DNA of 64,000 nucleotides from Coenobita brevimanus. Lineage: Eukaryota > Arthropoda > Malacostraca > Decapoda > Coenobitidae. The notes beneath the pieces were generated by a model that had not been told where the DNA came from, did no database searches, and worked only from the letters and a program-made list of their open reading frames with translations. This document shows, piece by piece, positions 20,603-29,784 of this stretch. The stretch lies in assembly GCA_032717465.1 (NCBI GenBank), contig CM064665.1, positions 26,251,511-26,315,510 on the forward strand. Reading direction: 5' to 3'. The first letter of the stretch is position 1. Each line of letters starts with the position of its first letter. Both the position numbers and the translations under genes were made by a program.

Positions 20603-20848
20603 ATGTGGAGAGGATGGAGGGTGAAAGACTGACGAAGAGAGTGTATGTGAGTGAGGTGGAGGGGGGGAGAGGAAGGGGGAGGCCAAGGATGAGATGGAGG
20701 GATGGAGTGGAGAGATATATGAGAGAGGGGGGTGTGAGCTGGGAGCAGGGCAGTGAAATGGTGGTGGACAGAGTGACATGGAGACTATCCGTTTGTGGCC
20801 ACCCCTTATGGGATTAAGGCGTCTGGGAATAGATAGATAGATAGATAG
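20603..20848 (+). mobile_element. LINE-2 3' fragment h
   Basis: Codons for HVERMEGERLTKRVYVSEVE, GRGRPRMRWRDGVERYM and GHPLWD, then AAGGCGTCTGGGAATAGATA with four GATA units. Single open frame from about 20603 to 20817. Confidence 0.9.
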
Positions 20849-20935
20849 ACAGCATTTTGAAGGCTGCTTTATATCCTCATTGTTTGTATTATTTTTTCCC
20901 TAACTTAGTATTTTTTTGGTTGTGATTGTACGAAA

Positions 20936-21070
20936 TGTTAACCAGGTACCTTCGTGTGGTGGCGCCAATAAGGCTGGTTGGTGGAGCTGCCAGGTTGTAC
21001 AAACGTCCCTCACTCCCTTCCCTATCCCAAAAAAAAGGATTAGTGGACTGTAGAAGCAGGGCAACTTGCA
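20936..21070 (-). repeat. Family G copy 2
   Basis: Inverted copy: CCTTCGTGTGGTGGCGCCAA, TTGTACAAACGTCCCTC, ATTAGTGGACTGTAGAAGCA. Confidence 0.7.
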
Positions 21071-21074
21071 GTAC

Positions 21075-21950
21075 GTCCATGAATGCAGGGTCTGGGGGGG
21101 CTAGGTTTATGATTTAAGAATTGAGAGGAAGGATGGGACTGGAGTGTATTGGTGTTGTGATCCAGAGTGTATTGGTGGTGTTATGGGACTGGAGTGTATT
21201 GGTGTTGTAATGGGACTGGAGTGTATTGGTGTTGTAATGGGACTGGAGTGTATTGGTGTTGTGATGGGACTGGAGTGTATTGGTGTTGTGATGGGACTGG
21301 AGTGTATTGGTGTTGTGATGGGACTGGAGTGTATTGGTGTTGTGATGGGAGTGAAGTGCAGTGGTGTTGTGATGGGACTGGAGTGTATTGGTGTTGTGAT
21401 GGGACTGGAGTGTATTGGTGTTGTGATGGGACTGGAGTGTATTGGTGTTGTGATGGGACTGGAGTGTATTGGTGGTGTTATGGGACTGGAGTGTATTGGT
21501 GTTGTGATGGGACTGGAGTGTATTGGTGTTGTGATGGGACTGGCATGTATTGGTGTTGCATTGGGACTGGAGTGTATTGGTGTTGTGATGGGACTGGCAT
21601 GTATTGGTGTTGTGATGGGACTGGCATGTATTGGTGTTGTGATGGGACTGGCATGTATTGGTGTTGTGATGGGACTGGAGTGTATTGGTGTTGTGATGGG
21701 ACTGGAGTGTATTGGTGATATGATGAGAATGGGTAGATTGAGATGGTTTGGGCATGTATAGAGGACGGGGGATGACAATTGGGTGCGGAAGATGAGAAGT
21801 GTGCATGTTGGGGGTAGGGTTGAAAGAGGCAGACCGAAAAAGACCTGAGACGAGATCATGGAGTATGACCTCAGGGATAAGGGACTGAATAAGGAGGTTG
21901 CCGGAGACTGAGCAGCATGGAGAGGCACCATTATTATAGACGAAGGCTAA
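21075..21950 (+). pseudogene. LINE-3 copy 1 with internal minisatellite
   Basis: Flanking pieces match the LINE-3 copy at 33984-34741: GGTCTGGGGGGGCTAGG and GAGAGGAAGGATGGGACTGG upstream; GGTAGATTGAGATGGTTTGG, GGCATGT, GGTTGAAAGAGGCAGACCGA and AGACTGAGCAGCATGGAGAG downstream. The protein would read RLRWFGHV..RGRPKKT. The conserved Met-Gly-Leu-Glu-Cys-Ile-Gly-Val-Val codons have multiplied into the 27-bp array described next. Confidence 0.85.
21134..21718. repeat. 27-bp minisatellite made of LINE-3 codons, about 22 copies
   Basis: Unit GGACTGGAGTGTATTGGTGT plus TGTGATG encodes GLECIGVVM, the same nine residues present once in the LINE-3 copy at 34440-34465. Because 27 is a multiple of three the frame stays open for about 200 codons. 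Variants: CATGTATT, GTTGTAATG, GGTGTTATG. Confidence 0.95.
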
Positions 21951-22165
21951 CATATACAAATTAATTCACCAGGGAACAACTGCCATCCTTCACCAGCTCT
22001 TCTGCCATTACTGATCCTTTGCAAGTTTAATTAGAATAACAGAATGGCACAATTACATGAAAAAAATTAATGCATTCTCACAAGGAATCTGTGTATTAGG
22101 AGTGATCATGGTACAGCTGATGTTTTCTGTGTACTGTAAGGTAAACCAAGGGCCAAAACCAGCTA

Positions 22166-22170
<5 letters not shown>

Positions 22171-22230
<60 letters not shown>
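22171..22230. repeat. CA microsatellite
   Basis: Thirty uninterrupted CA units, 40 bases before the candidate exon at 22270. Confidence 0.95.
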
Positions 22231-22233
<3 letters not shown>

Positions 22234-22269
22234 GGTATCACAGTCAACAATGATTACCTTCTTTCCCAG

Positions 22270-22354
22270 GCTGCATGGAGGAGGATGATGTGGAGTGGCA
22301 TGCAGGACAAACACACCTCCAGTACAAGACCAGGAGTGCCAGGGGTGTGTTCAG
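22270..22354 (+). CDS. Candidate internal coding exon 2
   Basis: An acceptor TACCTTCTTTCCCAG is followed by 85 bases open in one frame: CMEEDDVEWHAGQTHLQYKT, then RSARGVF. The exon ends at TTCAG|GTGAAG. It begins with the last two bases of a codon and ends with the first two. The acidic start followed by basic codons looks like real protein, but I do not recognise it. It cannot splice directly onto the exon at 19782-19891 (phase mismatch), so either another exon lies between or they belong to different genes. Confidence 0.4.
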
Positions 22355-22412
22355 GTGAAGGAGGAGTCCACTGGTATAGCCTACAGTACATTATTCTTAT
22401 ATTCAAGGGCAG

Positions 22413-22454
22413 TATGTTCCTTGGGCAGCCTTGGACAGCAGCTGTATCGTTGAG
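22413..22454 (+). CDS. Candidate small coding exon 3
   Basis: 42 bases between an acceptor (TTCAAGGGCAG) and a strong donor (TTGAG|GTGAGG). The phase fits the preceding candidate exon, separated by a 58-bp intron, and adds MFLGQPWTAAVSL. Very short, so support is weak. Confidence 0.25.
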
Positions 22455-22527
22455 GTGAGGGAAGTGTGAAGGCTTGGGATTTACTGTCTTACTTATTGCA
22501 GCCTCTCGTCCATATTCTCGTCAGTTG

Positions 22528-22850
22528 TGGAAGCTCCCTAACACCTTTTCCCAAGCAATTTATTTTCCTTATTACACCTTACTGTTGACTTCTGTGTTAC
22601 ATAAATCCTCCCAGTATCACCATCTCTCTCTATCTATGGCCTGACGCCCTAATCCCGCAAAGAGTGGCTGCAGACAAAACACCTCCAAGTCGCTCTGTCA
22701 CCCACCATTTGACTGCCCTCCCCCCAACTCACTTCCCCTCCCTCATATACCAATATCACCATCCTCTGCATAAATATTGTGCAAAAGGCTGTTAACTACC
22801 TCTATCCAAAAGTACAGTGCTAAGGGAGAGGTGTTAGGGAGTTTCCTTTA
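22528..22850. mobile_element. Family P palindromic MITE, copy 1, with LINE-2 insertion
   Basis: The left end GGAAGCTCCCTAACACC and right end GGTGTTAGGGAGTTTCC are inverted repeats, extended inward by a pyrimidine/purine pair. At 22625-22753 sits a minus-strand LINE-2 tail flanked by a duplicated TATCACCATC (22615-22624 and 22754-22763). Removing it leaves the MITE body seen in other copies (CAGTATCACCAT..CTCTGCATAAATATTG). Confidence 0.8.
22625..22753 (-). mobile_element. LINE-2 3' fragment i
   Basis: Very short tail: CTATCTATGGCCTGACGCCC, GTGGCTGCAGACAAAACACC, CACCATTTGACTGCCC, CCCTCCCTCATATACCA. A 10-bp target duplication is listed with the host MITE. Confidence 0.9.
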
Positions 22851-22924
22851 TCAATGGGAATGTGAACCCTATTTGAGCTGTGATTTGCTTTTCCGGGAAA
22901 GATAAGGAAAGGAAAGTGTTGAGT

Positions 22925-23130
22925 CTGTTTAAGTATCATTCATCCTGCTAGAAAAATAGTTGCAGAGGAAAATTAACGTAAGATGTATTAGTTATTTCTG
23001 TGAATAGTTATCTGTGTGAAGAACAAGGAAAGGAAAATGCTGAACCTTCTCATTTGTTATTTCTTCCTTCAGAAAATAATATGAGTTTTGAGAAGGTTTC
23101 ATTCATAAATATGGGTAAGAATCCCACCCC
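22925..23130. other. Unique-looking sequence
   Basis: Includes a near repeat of AGGAAAGGAAA with TGAGTC/TGAACC about 120 bases apart; otherwise nothing recognised. Confidence 0.4.
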
Positions 23131-24010
23131 AGGCTGAGACTACTGCACACTGCAAGCTGTCTCATATGCAAGTGTGGTATGATCCGGAGGGGGTCTTGGC
23201 TAGTGTGTGTGTAGTGTAGGAGAAGGAAAGCACCAGGACAAGACCACTACTACACACTACAGGATATCTCTGCACACTACAAGATCTTTCTCATATGCAA
23301 GTGCAGTATGATCCTGAGGGGGTTGTGGCTAGTGTGTGTGTGTGTTGTAGGAGAAGTAAAAGCTCAGAAAAAGACTACCACTGCACACTACAGGATATCT
23401 CTGCACACTACAAGATCTCTCTCATATGCAAGTACAGTATGATCCTGAGGGGGCTTGGATAGTGTGTGTGTAGTGTAGGAGAAGGAAAGCACCAGGACAA
23501 GACTGTTACTACACACTACAGGGTATCTCTGCACACTACAAGTTCTCTCTCACACTCACAAGTACTGTATGATCCTGAGGGGGCCTTGGATAGTGTGTGT
23601 GTGTGTGTGTAGTGTAGGAGAAAGAAATGCACTGGACAAGACTACTACTGCACACTACAGGATATCTCTGCACACTACAAGACCTCTCTCTCATACACAA
23701 GTGCAGTATGATCCTGAGAGGGTGTTGGCTAATGTGTGTGTGTAGGAGAAAGAAAGCACCAGGACAACACTACTACTGCACACTACACAGTGTCTCTGCA
23801 CACTACAAGATCTCTCTCAATCATACACAAGTACTGTATGATCCTGAGGAGGCCTTGGCTAGCATGTGTGTGTGTGTAGGAGAACGAAATGCACAGGACA
23901 AGACTACTACTACACACTACAGGATACTCTGCACACTACAAGATCTCTCTCTCATATTCAAGTACTGTATGAGCCTGACGTGGTGTTGGATAGCATGTGT
24001 GTGTGTGATG
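23130..24010. repeat. ~120-bp minisatellite, about seven copies
   Basis: Landmarks recur in order: CTCATATGCAAGTACAGTAT, GATCCTGAGGGGG, GTGTGTGTAGTGTAGGAGAA, AGCACCAGGACAAGACTACT and CACACTACAGGATATCTCTG. Each unit carries a short GT run of variable length. A 146-codon frame across three units is a repeat translation. Its end, WEGEYRTTNSNPGPQ followed by GTAAGG at 24058, could hide a short exon, but no acceptor is clear. Confidence 0.9.
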
Positions 24011-24164
24011 TGGGAGGGTGAATACCGTACTACAAATTCAAATCCAGGGCCTCAGGTAAGGGGTTGATGATGGTGAGGACATTGGGTCAGTATTTAAACT
24101 TGGCTCAGTTACTTGTTGGTGGCTTCCTGTGCGTCAGTTTTGTTTATGGTCTTTAGTTATTTAT

Positions 24165-24240
24165 TTAGTTATTATTTATTTATTTATTTAGTTGTTTAGT
24201 TATTATTTAGTTATTTATTTATTAATTAGTTATTTACGGT
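24165..24240. repeat. TTAT/TTAG tetranucleotide tract
   Basis: Irregular TTAG and TTTA units. Confidence 0.85.
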
Positions 24241-24244
24241 CTTC

Positions 24245-24622
24245 AGTTTGTTACACCTTTATTGCTTTCTTCTTTGTTATATAAATCCTTCCAGTATTGC
24301 CACACTGCATAAATGATGTATATACTACCTATTGCCAGATGCCTTAGTCCCATAAGGGGTGGTCACAAACAAATTGCCTCCATGTCGCCCTGTCCCTCGC
24401 CATTTCACTGTCCTTCCCCCAGCTCACCCCCCCCCATCTCACATACCTCTCCACCCCATCCCTCTGTCTCATCCTCAGCCTCCCCCTCCCTCTCCCCCCC
24501 TTCACCTCACTCACATACACTGTCCTCATTAGTCTCTCACTCTCCATCCTCTCCACATGGCCAAATGATGTACCGGAGGATATTAACCAGTCATATTGAA
24601 AAATAAATCACTTAAGGAGTCT
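24245..24622. mobile_element. Family P MITE copy 2 with LINE-2 insertion
   Basis: MITE landmarks (TTACACCTTTATTGC, ATAAATCCTTCCAGTAT, ACTGCATAAAT, ATTAACCAGTCATATTG, AAATAAATCACTTAAGG) are interrupted at 24321-24562 by a LINE-2 tail. The interrupting copy is flanked by AAATGATGTA on both sides (24311-24320, 24563-24572). The right end meets the next MITE copy head to head. Confidence 0.75.
24321..24562 (-). mobile_element. LINE-2 3' fragment j
   Basis: Minus-strand codons MERMESERLMRTVYVSEVKG, GRGRLRMRQRDGVERYV and ATWRQFVCDHPLWD; 10-bp direct repeats on both sides. A clear, simple retrotransposition footprint. Confidence 0.9.
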
Positions 24623-24797
24623 CCATAACACCTCTTCGTTAGTGATTTATTTTTGGATATGGCTGGTTAATATCCTTTTATACGTTATTTATGCAGAGTA
24701 TGGCATTATTGGAAGGATTTATGTAACAGAAAGGAGCAGTTGAGTGTAAGAAGCAAAATAGATCACTTAGGGAAAGGTGTTAGGGGAGGAATGGAAA
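24605..24797. mobile_element. Family P MITE copy 3
   Basis: Left end GAGTCTCCATAACACCTC, right end GGGAAAGGTGTTAGGGGAGG. Interior TTTATGCAGAGTATGGCATT is inverted relative to copy 2, so the two copies form a head-to-head pair. Confidence 0.75.
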
Positions 24798-25017
24798 TAT
24801 GGAATACAGGACAATGCTGGCACAGAATCGTCAGCGTACTTATACTTATGACTGTAGTATTGTGGACACTAGTGTTGACCCAGTCAAGTATGATAAATAA
24901 TGAGACTGTGAGCAGTGACTTTCGAAATACAGTATTGTGATCATCAGAATTCAACAGACATTTCAGAATATTGCATAAGAGTTTCACAATTGTTCAACCA
25001 AAAAGTAATTAAATATT

Positions 25018-25108
25018 CATCCATCCATCCATCATCCAATCCTATGATGCCCCATGAGGAGCATAGGAGGCTGGGGCTAGGCAAGTTGGTCCTGACATTT
25101 TAAGATGG
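25018..25108 (-). repeat. SINE-X tail fragment
   Basis: Inverted copy of the SINE-X 3' end: CATCCATCCATCATCCAATC, CCCCATGAGGAGCATAGGAG, AGGCAAGTTGGTCCTGACAT. Confidence 0.8.
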
Positions 25109-25525
25109 GACTGTCTAAAATAGCATCTGTATCTGTGTGTATTGAAGGTGTTTATCTGACATTCCAGTATTTTTGCTCATTAATGCACTGCAAGATGGTT
25201 TATACAATTAGGAAATGTACCCAGTATTTTGAGAAGTTTCATGAGTGTTGGAGATTTCAAACACTGGATACTGCAAGTCATTTCTCTCTGCATCAATACT
25301 TAATTTACTGAAGTGAGTGAATTAAGTTTTTTATGTCTCTCTAAACACTTGACCAAACAAGTATCATGCATAATGGATCCAGTGATTCCCTGCACCATTT
25401 AACTCTTTATTTTATCATAGGTGTCCCCCTCTTATACCGTATCTGATAATTTACATGAATCCCAGACCTTTGATGTACACAGTTTGATGTTTTTATCTTA
25501 GTGGTCTTTTACATGAATTTTAATT

Positions 25526-25605
25526 CTCTGTCTCTGTCTCTCTCTGTCTCTGTCTCTCTCTGTCTCTGTCTCTGTCTGTCTCTGTCTCTCTCTCTCTCTC
25601 TCATA
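25526..25605. repeat. CTGTCT / CT microsatellite
   Basis: Compound CT and CTGT units. Confidence 0.9.
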
Positions 25606-25764
25606 ATTTCCTTTCTCTTATTGATTTTCTTGGCTGTGTTGTGTCTTGCCCTTGTGTTGTTTTTTTATTTTACTTTGTCATTTCCTCATCTGCTGTTGTC
25701 ATGTCTAATATTTATCAATCTATCCCTCTGTGGAGTCTGTGCCATGTGGTGTGTATGATTGGCA

Positions 25765-25865
25765 CTACACTTTTTTTTTTTTAATGCAAAGAAAAGGAAC
25801 CAAAGGCTAGATATCCAAAAAAAAAAGAAAAAAGAAAAATTGTTCCTTTCAAAAAATAGGAAAAA
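25765..25865 (-). repeat. LINE-4 3' UTR fragment
   Basis: AATGCAAAGAAAAGGAACCAAAGGC and TTGTTCCTTTCAAAAA-like sequence match the inverted 3' end of the LINE-4 copies at 50225-50515 and 61215-61545; no coding part is left. Confidence 0.6.
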
Positions 25866-25874
25866 ATTGCCATC

Positions 25875-26180
25875 TCCAACTTGAATGTTGAGCTGTAACA
25901 AGGAAAAAAACAAATGTTTCTAGTCACAAAGAAGTGCAGTGGAGGGGATGTTTAACCCATTAGCTCCCGGAGTTCCTTGAGGGGGATTTTACTGGAAGGG
26001 TCCCAAGCGTACCGCCCTCCTCCTGTCAGCTTATATTTGCGAAGCTCTTAGGTCCCAGTTCCATCCCATATTGAGGACACTGGGCGCAAATGGGATGGAA
26101 CTGGGACCTAAGAGCTTCGCAAATATAAGCTGTGAAAAATAAGCTGCAAAAGATAATATTTTCCACCTAACTAAAGTGAA
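25875..26180. repeat. Family A copy containing a perfect 41-bp hairpin
   Basis: The flanks match family A (CTTGAATGTTGAGCTGTAAC, TAGTCACAAAGAAGTGCAGT, AATAAGCTGCAAAAGA, AACTAAAGTGAATGAA). Inside, 26028-26068 (AGCTTATATTTGCGAAGC..) and 26091-26131 are exact reverse complements with a 22-base loop. Confidence 0.85.
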
Positions 26181-26248
26181 TGAAATATAGGAATCCATGA
26201 TTAAAGTCAGTTACCCTATTTTATTTGCCATAAGATGATGTAATATAT

Positions 26249-26535
26249 CTATCTACCTATAGCCAGATGTCCTAATCCCTTAAGGGGTGGCCACAAACAA
26301 ATTACCTCCATGTCACCCTGTTCCCTGCCATTATGCTGCCCTTCCCCCAGCTCACACCCCCTCTCTCATATACCTCTCACTCCATCCCCCTTCTCTCATA
26401 TACCTCTCATATACCTCATATACCTCTCATATACCTCGTATGTACCACTCATATACATCTCATATACCTCTCATATACCTTCTCTCATAATTATACCTCT
26501 CACTCCATCCCTCCATCGTGTCATAAAACCAGGAC
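26249..26535 (-). mobile_element. LINE-2 3' fragment k, partly expanded into a minisatellite
   Basis: The 3' end ATCTATCTACCTATAGCCAG and GGGTGGCCACAAACAAATTA are followed by the usual order until the CTCTCATATACCTCTC codons (Glu-Arg-Tyr-Met-Arg-Glu on the minus strand), where the sequence becomes the tandem array at 26365-26750. A piece CTCCATCCCTCCATCGT between arrays is the next LINE-2 segment. Confidence 0.85.
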
Positions 26536-26750
26536 TAGATTACCTCTCATATACCTCATATACCTCTCATATACCTCTCATATACCTCTCATATACCTCT
26601 CATATACCTCATATACCTCTCATGTACCTCTCATATACCTCTCATATACCTCATATACCTCTCATATACCTCTCATATACCTCTCATATACCTCTCATAT
26701 ACCTCTCACTCCATCCCCCTTCTCTCATATACCCCTCCACTCCATCCCTC
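26365..26750. repeat. 11/12-bp minisatellite from LINE-2 codons
   Basis: Units of CTCATATACCT, about thirty, broken by two copies of a longer block (CACTCCATCCCTCCATCGT plus GTCATAAAACCA). The unit is present once in ordinary LINE-2 tails. Confidence 0.9.
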
Positions 26751-26854
26751 CATCGTATGTCATAAAACCAAGGCTAGATTACACTACAGTATACTCTTTA
26801 TTATCATTATTATATCTTTATTATCTGTCAGCATTGTGGTTAAAGAAAATATGT

Positions 26855-26863
26855 TTATTATTA

Positions 26864-26905
<42 letters not shown>

Positions 26906-27051
26906 GAGAGAGGGGGTGTGAGTTGGGAGCAGGGCAGTGAAATGGCGGGGGACAGGGCGACTTGGAGGCGATTTGTTTGCGGCCACCCCAAACGGGATTG
27001 AGGCGTCTGGCAATAGATAGATAGATAGATTATTATTACTATTACTATTAC

Positions 27052-27088
<37 letters not shown>

Positions 27089-27090
27089 TT
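26855..27090 (+). mobile_element. LINE-2 3' fragment l inserted in an ATT microsatellite
   Basis: ATT runs at 26855-26904 and about 27031-27088 enclose a plus-strand LINE-2 tail (26905-27030): YERGGVSWEQGSEMAGDRAT then WRRFVCGHPKRD, and GGCGTCTGGCAATAGATAGA. The target was the microsatellite itself, so the duplicated site is hidden in ATT units. Confidence 0.9.
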
Positions 27091-27179
27091 CTTCTGCAAG
27101 ATTGTGTTAGGTTAGATTTGGTTAAGTTTGGTTATTTTTGGCTGATGTTTTAAATATTTGACTGAATTAGATTAGGTTT

Positions 27180-27935
27180 AGTTGAGGAAGCATGTGGAGT
27201 TATGAGGAGAGACAGACAGACAAATGAGACAGTGCAGAGAGTGTTGTGGTGCTGATGTTGATGTGGATGTGGAGTTGTGGAGAGAAGGAAGTGAAGGAGT
27301 GTTGTGGTGTTAGTGTGGATATGGAGTTATGTGGAGAGACAGACAGATAAATGAGGAAATGAAGGAATGTTGTGGTGTTGCTGTGGATGTGGAGTTATGT
27401 GGAAAGACAGACAGATAAATGAGGAAGTGAAGGTGTGTTGTGATGGTGTTGTGGATGTGGAGTTATGTGGAAAGACAGACAGACAAATGAGGAGATGAAG
27501 GTGTGTTGTGGTGTTGGTGTGGATGTGGAGTTATGTGGAAAGACAGACAGATAAATGAGGAAGTGAAGGAATGTTGTGGTGTTGGTGTGGATGTGGATGT
27601 GTGTCATGTGGAGTAATGTGGAGAGACAGACAGATAAATGAGGAAATGAAGGAGTGTTGTGTTGCTGTGGATGTGTTGAGAAGTGTTAGGAGTATTTTGA
27701 GATGGTGTGGCCTTATGGAGAGAATGGAGAAGGAGAGATTGACAAGGAGTGAGGTGGAGGGATAGAGGGAGACCGAGGATGAGGTGTGGTGGGGTGGAAA
27801 AGTAATAAAAATGGTGGTGGTGTAAGTTGAGGGGGATGGGAATTGAGGATGAGATGGAGATGTTTGTAAATGAGAATGGTTTGAGTTGGAGGGGGGGCAG
27901 CGTGTTGGCAGAGGACAGGGCAAAATGGAGGTACA
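27180..27935 (+). mobile_element. LINE-2 3' fragment m with ~67-bp internal minisatellite
   Basis: 27195-27660 holds about seven units of GTGGAGTTATGTGGAGAGAC, AGACAGATAAATGAGGAAAT, GAAGGAATGTTGTGGTGTT and GCTGTGGAT. These are the LINE-2 codons GVxWRDRxxNEEMKECCGVDVD repeated. Ordinary LINE-2 sequence follows (CGGTGTGGCCTTATGGAGAG-like, then GAGAGATTGACAAGGAGTG) and decays by 27935. Confidence 0.9.
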
Positions 27936-27984
27936 GTAGTGAGATTGTAGTGAGGTTATGTGAATTTTGATGAGTCTTTGATAT

Positions 27985-28450
27985 GGGGTAGGAATGAGTC
28001 TCCTTGGTTACTAGTCAAATCAAGCCTCTACTCTGATTACACTTGGCCATGAACTGAGCTGAAAGGGGTTAGGGATTTTTGTCAGTTTTAGTTTTGAGGT
28101 AGGAATATGTCTCCCTGGTTACTAGTCAGCTTTACCCTCCAGTCTTATAACACAGGCCATCAATTGAGCTGAAAGGAGGTAGAGATTTTTGTCAGTTTAG
28201 AGCAAATGAACTATAGTCATCACTCTTAGGAAACACAGACACAGATATGTAGAGTCAGAGTCCAAGCTGACACTCTCACATTGTTACAAAATTAATTATA
28301 CATCACAGATTTTTTTCCCATCACCAATTTGTATCAATTGTTGTGAAGTAATTATCTGTTTTGGGGCTGTCTCTAAAGCTGCCAGTCCATAGAAAGAAAA
28401 ATCTACTCTGCCATGGCCAACCTCCATATAAGGATTTGATTTGGGGAATC
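27985..28450 (+). repeat. Family D dispersed repeat, two tandem partial copies
   Basis: GGTAGGAATGAGTCTCC, TTGGTTACTAGTCAAAT, CATGAACTGAGCTGAAAGG and GGTTAGGGATTTTTGTCAG occur twice. They are followed by GTCCAAGCTGACACTCTCAC, CCAGTCCATAGAAAG and CATGGCCAACCTCC. The same order is at 51880-52210; parts are at 36920-37375, 42195-42400 and 45715-45870. Confidence 0.7.
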
Positions 28451-28534
28451 ATAAATTTATTTTGTTTTTTTCTGATATTTTTGATGAATTATGAAACTGG
28501 AGACTGTACACACAGGCAAAGGGTGAGAACAGGT

Positions 28535-28725
28535 TGAGTCATTTTTGTGGTGCCAGTCTTATCTGAACCTGAACCCAGTGGACTGCAGGCTTAATTTTCC
28601 CCTCTCCTGCAGTCCACCAGCCTCCTTGTGGGGAATAGAGAGGTAGTTCAGGGACAGTTGTGTAGCTGTTGCACACTTGTATTGGTGCAGTCACATGAAG
28701 GCTTCCCTATCCAGCACCAGGAGAA
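28535..28725 (+). repeat. Family G copy 3
   Basis: ACCCAGTGGACTGCAGGCTT, CTCCTGCAGTCCACCAGCC, GTCACATGAAGGCTTCCC. The two halves of GTGGACTGCAG..CTGCAGTCCAC can pair. Confidence 0.75.
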
Positions 28726-28804
28726 CAGGTAACGTGAGTAGTGTAGATATATGTAGATACTTTAGACACACTGCTATACTCTGTTCACTTTAACTAGGCA
28801 TAAA

Positions 28805-29060
28805 ATTGCTATCAGTCCATCTTGAATGCTGAGCCATGAGATGAGGTTAGCACTAGCATATACTGCTAGTCATGAATAAGTGCTGTGGGAAGTATGCAGG
28901 GCTGTCGTATTGCCTTATTATCCCATTTACCTACAGGAAATAAGCTGCAAAAGGACACAAATCTCTCCCAAGTTAAAGTGAATGAAAGGATGAAAAACAA
29001 AATACTAAGTTGAATAAGAGAATGAAAATGTGTACCAGGTTAAAGTGAATGAAGTATAGA
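28805..29060 (+). repeat. Family A copy
   Basis: CCATCTTGAATGCTGAGCC, TGCTAGTCATGAATAAGTGC, GGAAATAAGCTGCAAAAGGA, CCAAGTTAAAGTGAATGAA. Similar to 826-1130 and 25875-26180 but without the hairpin. Confidence 0.75.
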
Positions 29061-29066
29061 TGGGGT

Positions 29067-29385
29067 TAGACTGTTGGCACTGCACTTAGAGGCACTGCAC
29101 TGCACTTAGAGGCACTGCACTGCACTTAGAGGCACTGCACTGCACTTAGAGGCACTGCACTGCACTTAGAGGCACTGCACTGCACTTAGAGGCACTGCAC
29201 TGCACTTAGAGGCACCGCACTGCACTTAGAGGCACCGCACTGCACTTAGAGGCACTGCACTGCACTTAGAGGCACTGCACTGCACTTAGAGGCACTGCAC
29301 TGCACTTAGAGGCACTGCACTGCACTTAGAGGCACTGCACTGCACTTAGAGGCACTGCACTGCACTTAGAGGCACTGCACTGCAC
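29067..29385. repeat. 20-bp minisatellite, about 16 copies
   Basis: Unit GGCACTGCACTGCACTTAGA; only two copies differ, by one C (GGCACCGCAC). The near-perfect identity points to recent growth or a collapsed or expanded assembly. Confidence 0.97.
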
Positions 29386-29634
29386 ATGGTAGTATCACAA
29401 TCCATGCATGTTGCTTTGTTGTGGTCATTAGCCCATACTGAACTTTAGCAACAATATATTTACCTGTGCGCACCCTTTGCCAGCCACTTATATTTTAAAA
29501 TGTATTCTCAAAGACATGAACAATTTACTTCCCTATATTGGATGGTGCCGCGATGTACCATACAGTATGTTATAATTGTTGTTTTTGACTGTTGGATACA
29601 TTTATGTGAAGCTACAAAACTTAGTGAATGTTTT

Positions 29635-29710
29635 TGGCGTTTCCCATAGAGCCAGGATTCCAGGGGCTTGAATGATGAATGAGTGGAAGCGTGGCCCATT
29701 GGACTGAGCA
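29635..29710 (-). repeat. Family H fragment
   Basis: GATTCCAGGGGCTTGAATG and GTGGCCCATTGGACTGAGCA, inverted relative to 41885-42110. Confidence 0.6.
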
Positions 29711-29784
29711 AATTTGGGCTGTCTGGACATTGCTACTCCTCACCCTGCCCTAGGGTGGGAAAGGAGGTCTGGATGATGATGTGG

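Noticed and set aside
24002..24057. Possible exon WEGEYRTTNSNPGPQ before GTAAGG
   Set aside because: Donor is good, but the upstream side is a minisatellite unit without a convincing acceptor.
29067..29385. CRISPR array
   Set aside because: 20-bp units are head to tail with no spacers, and the genome is eukaryotic; the same holds for all arrays here.
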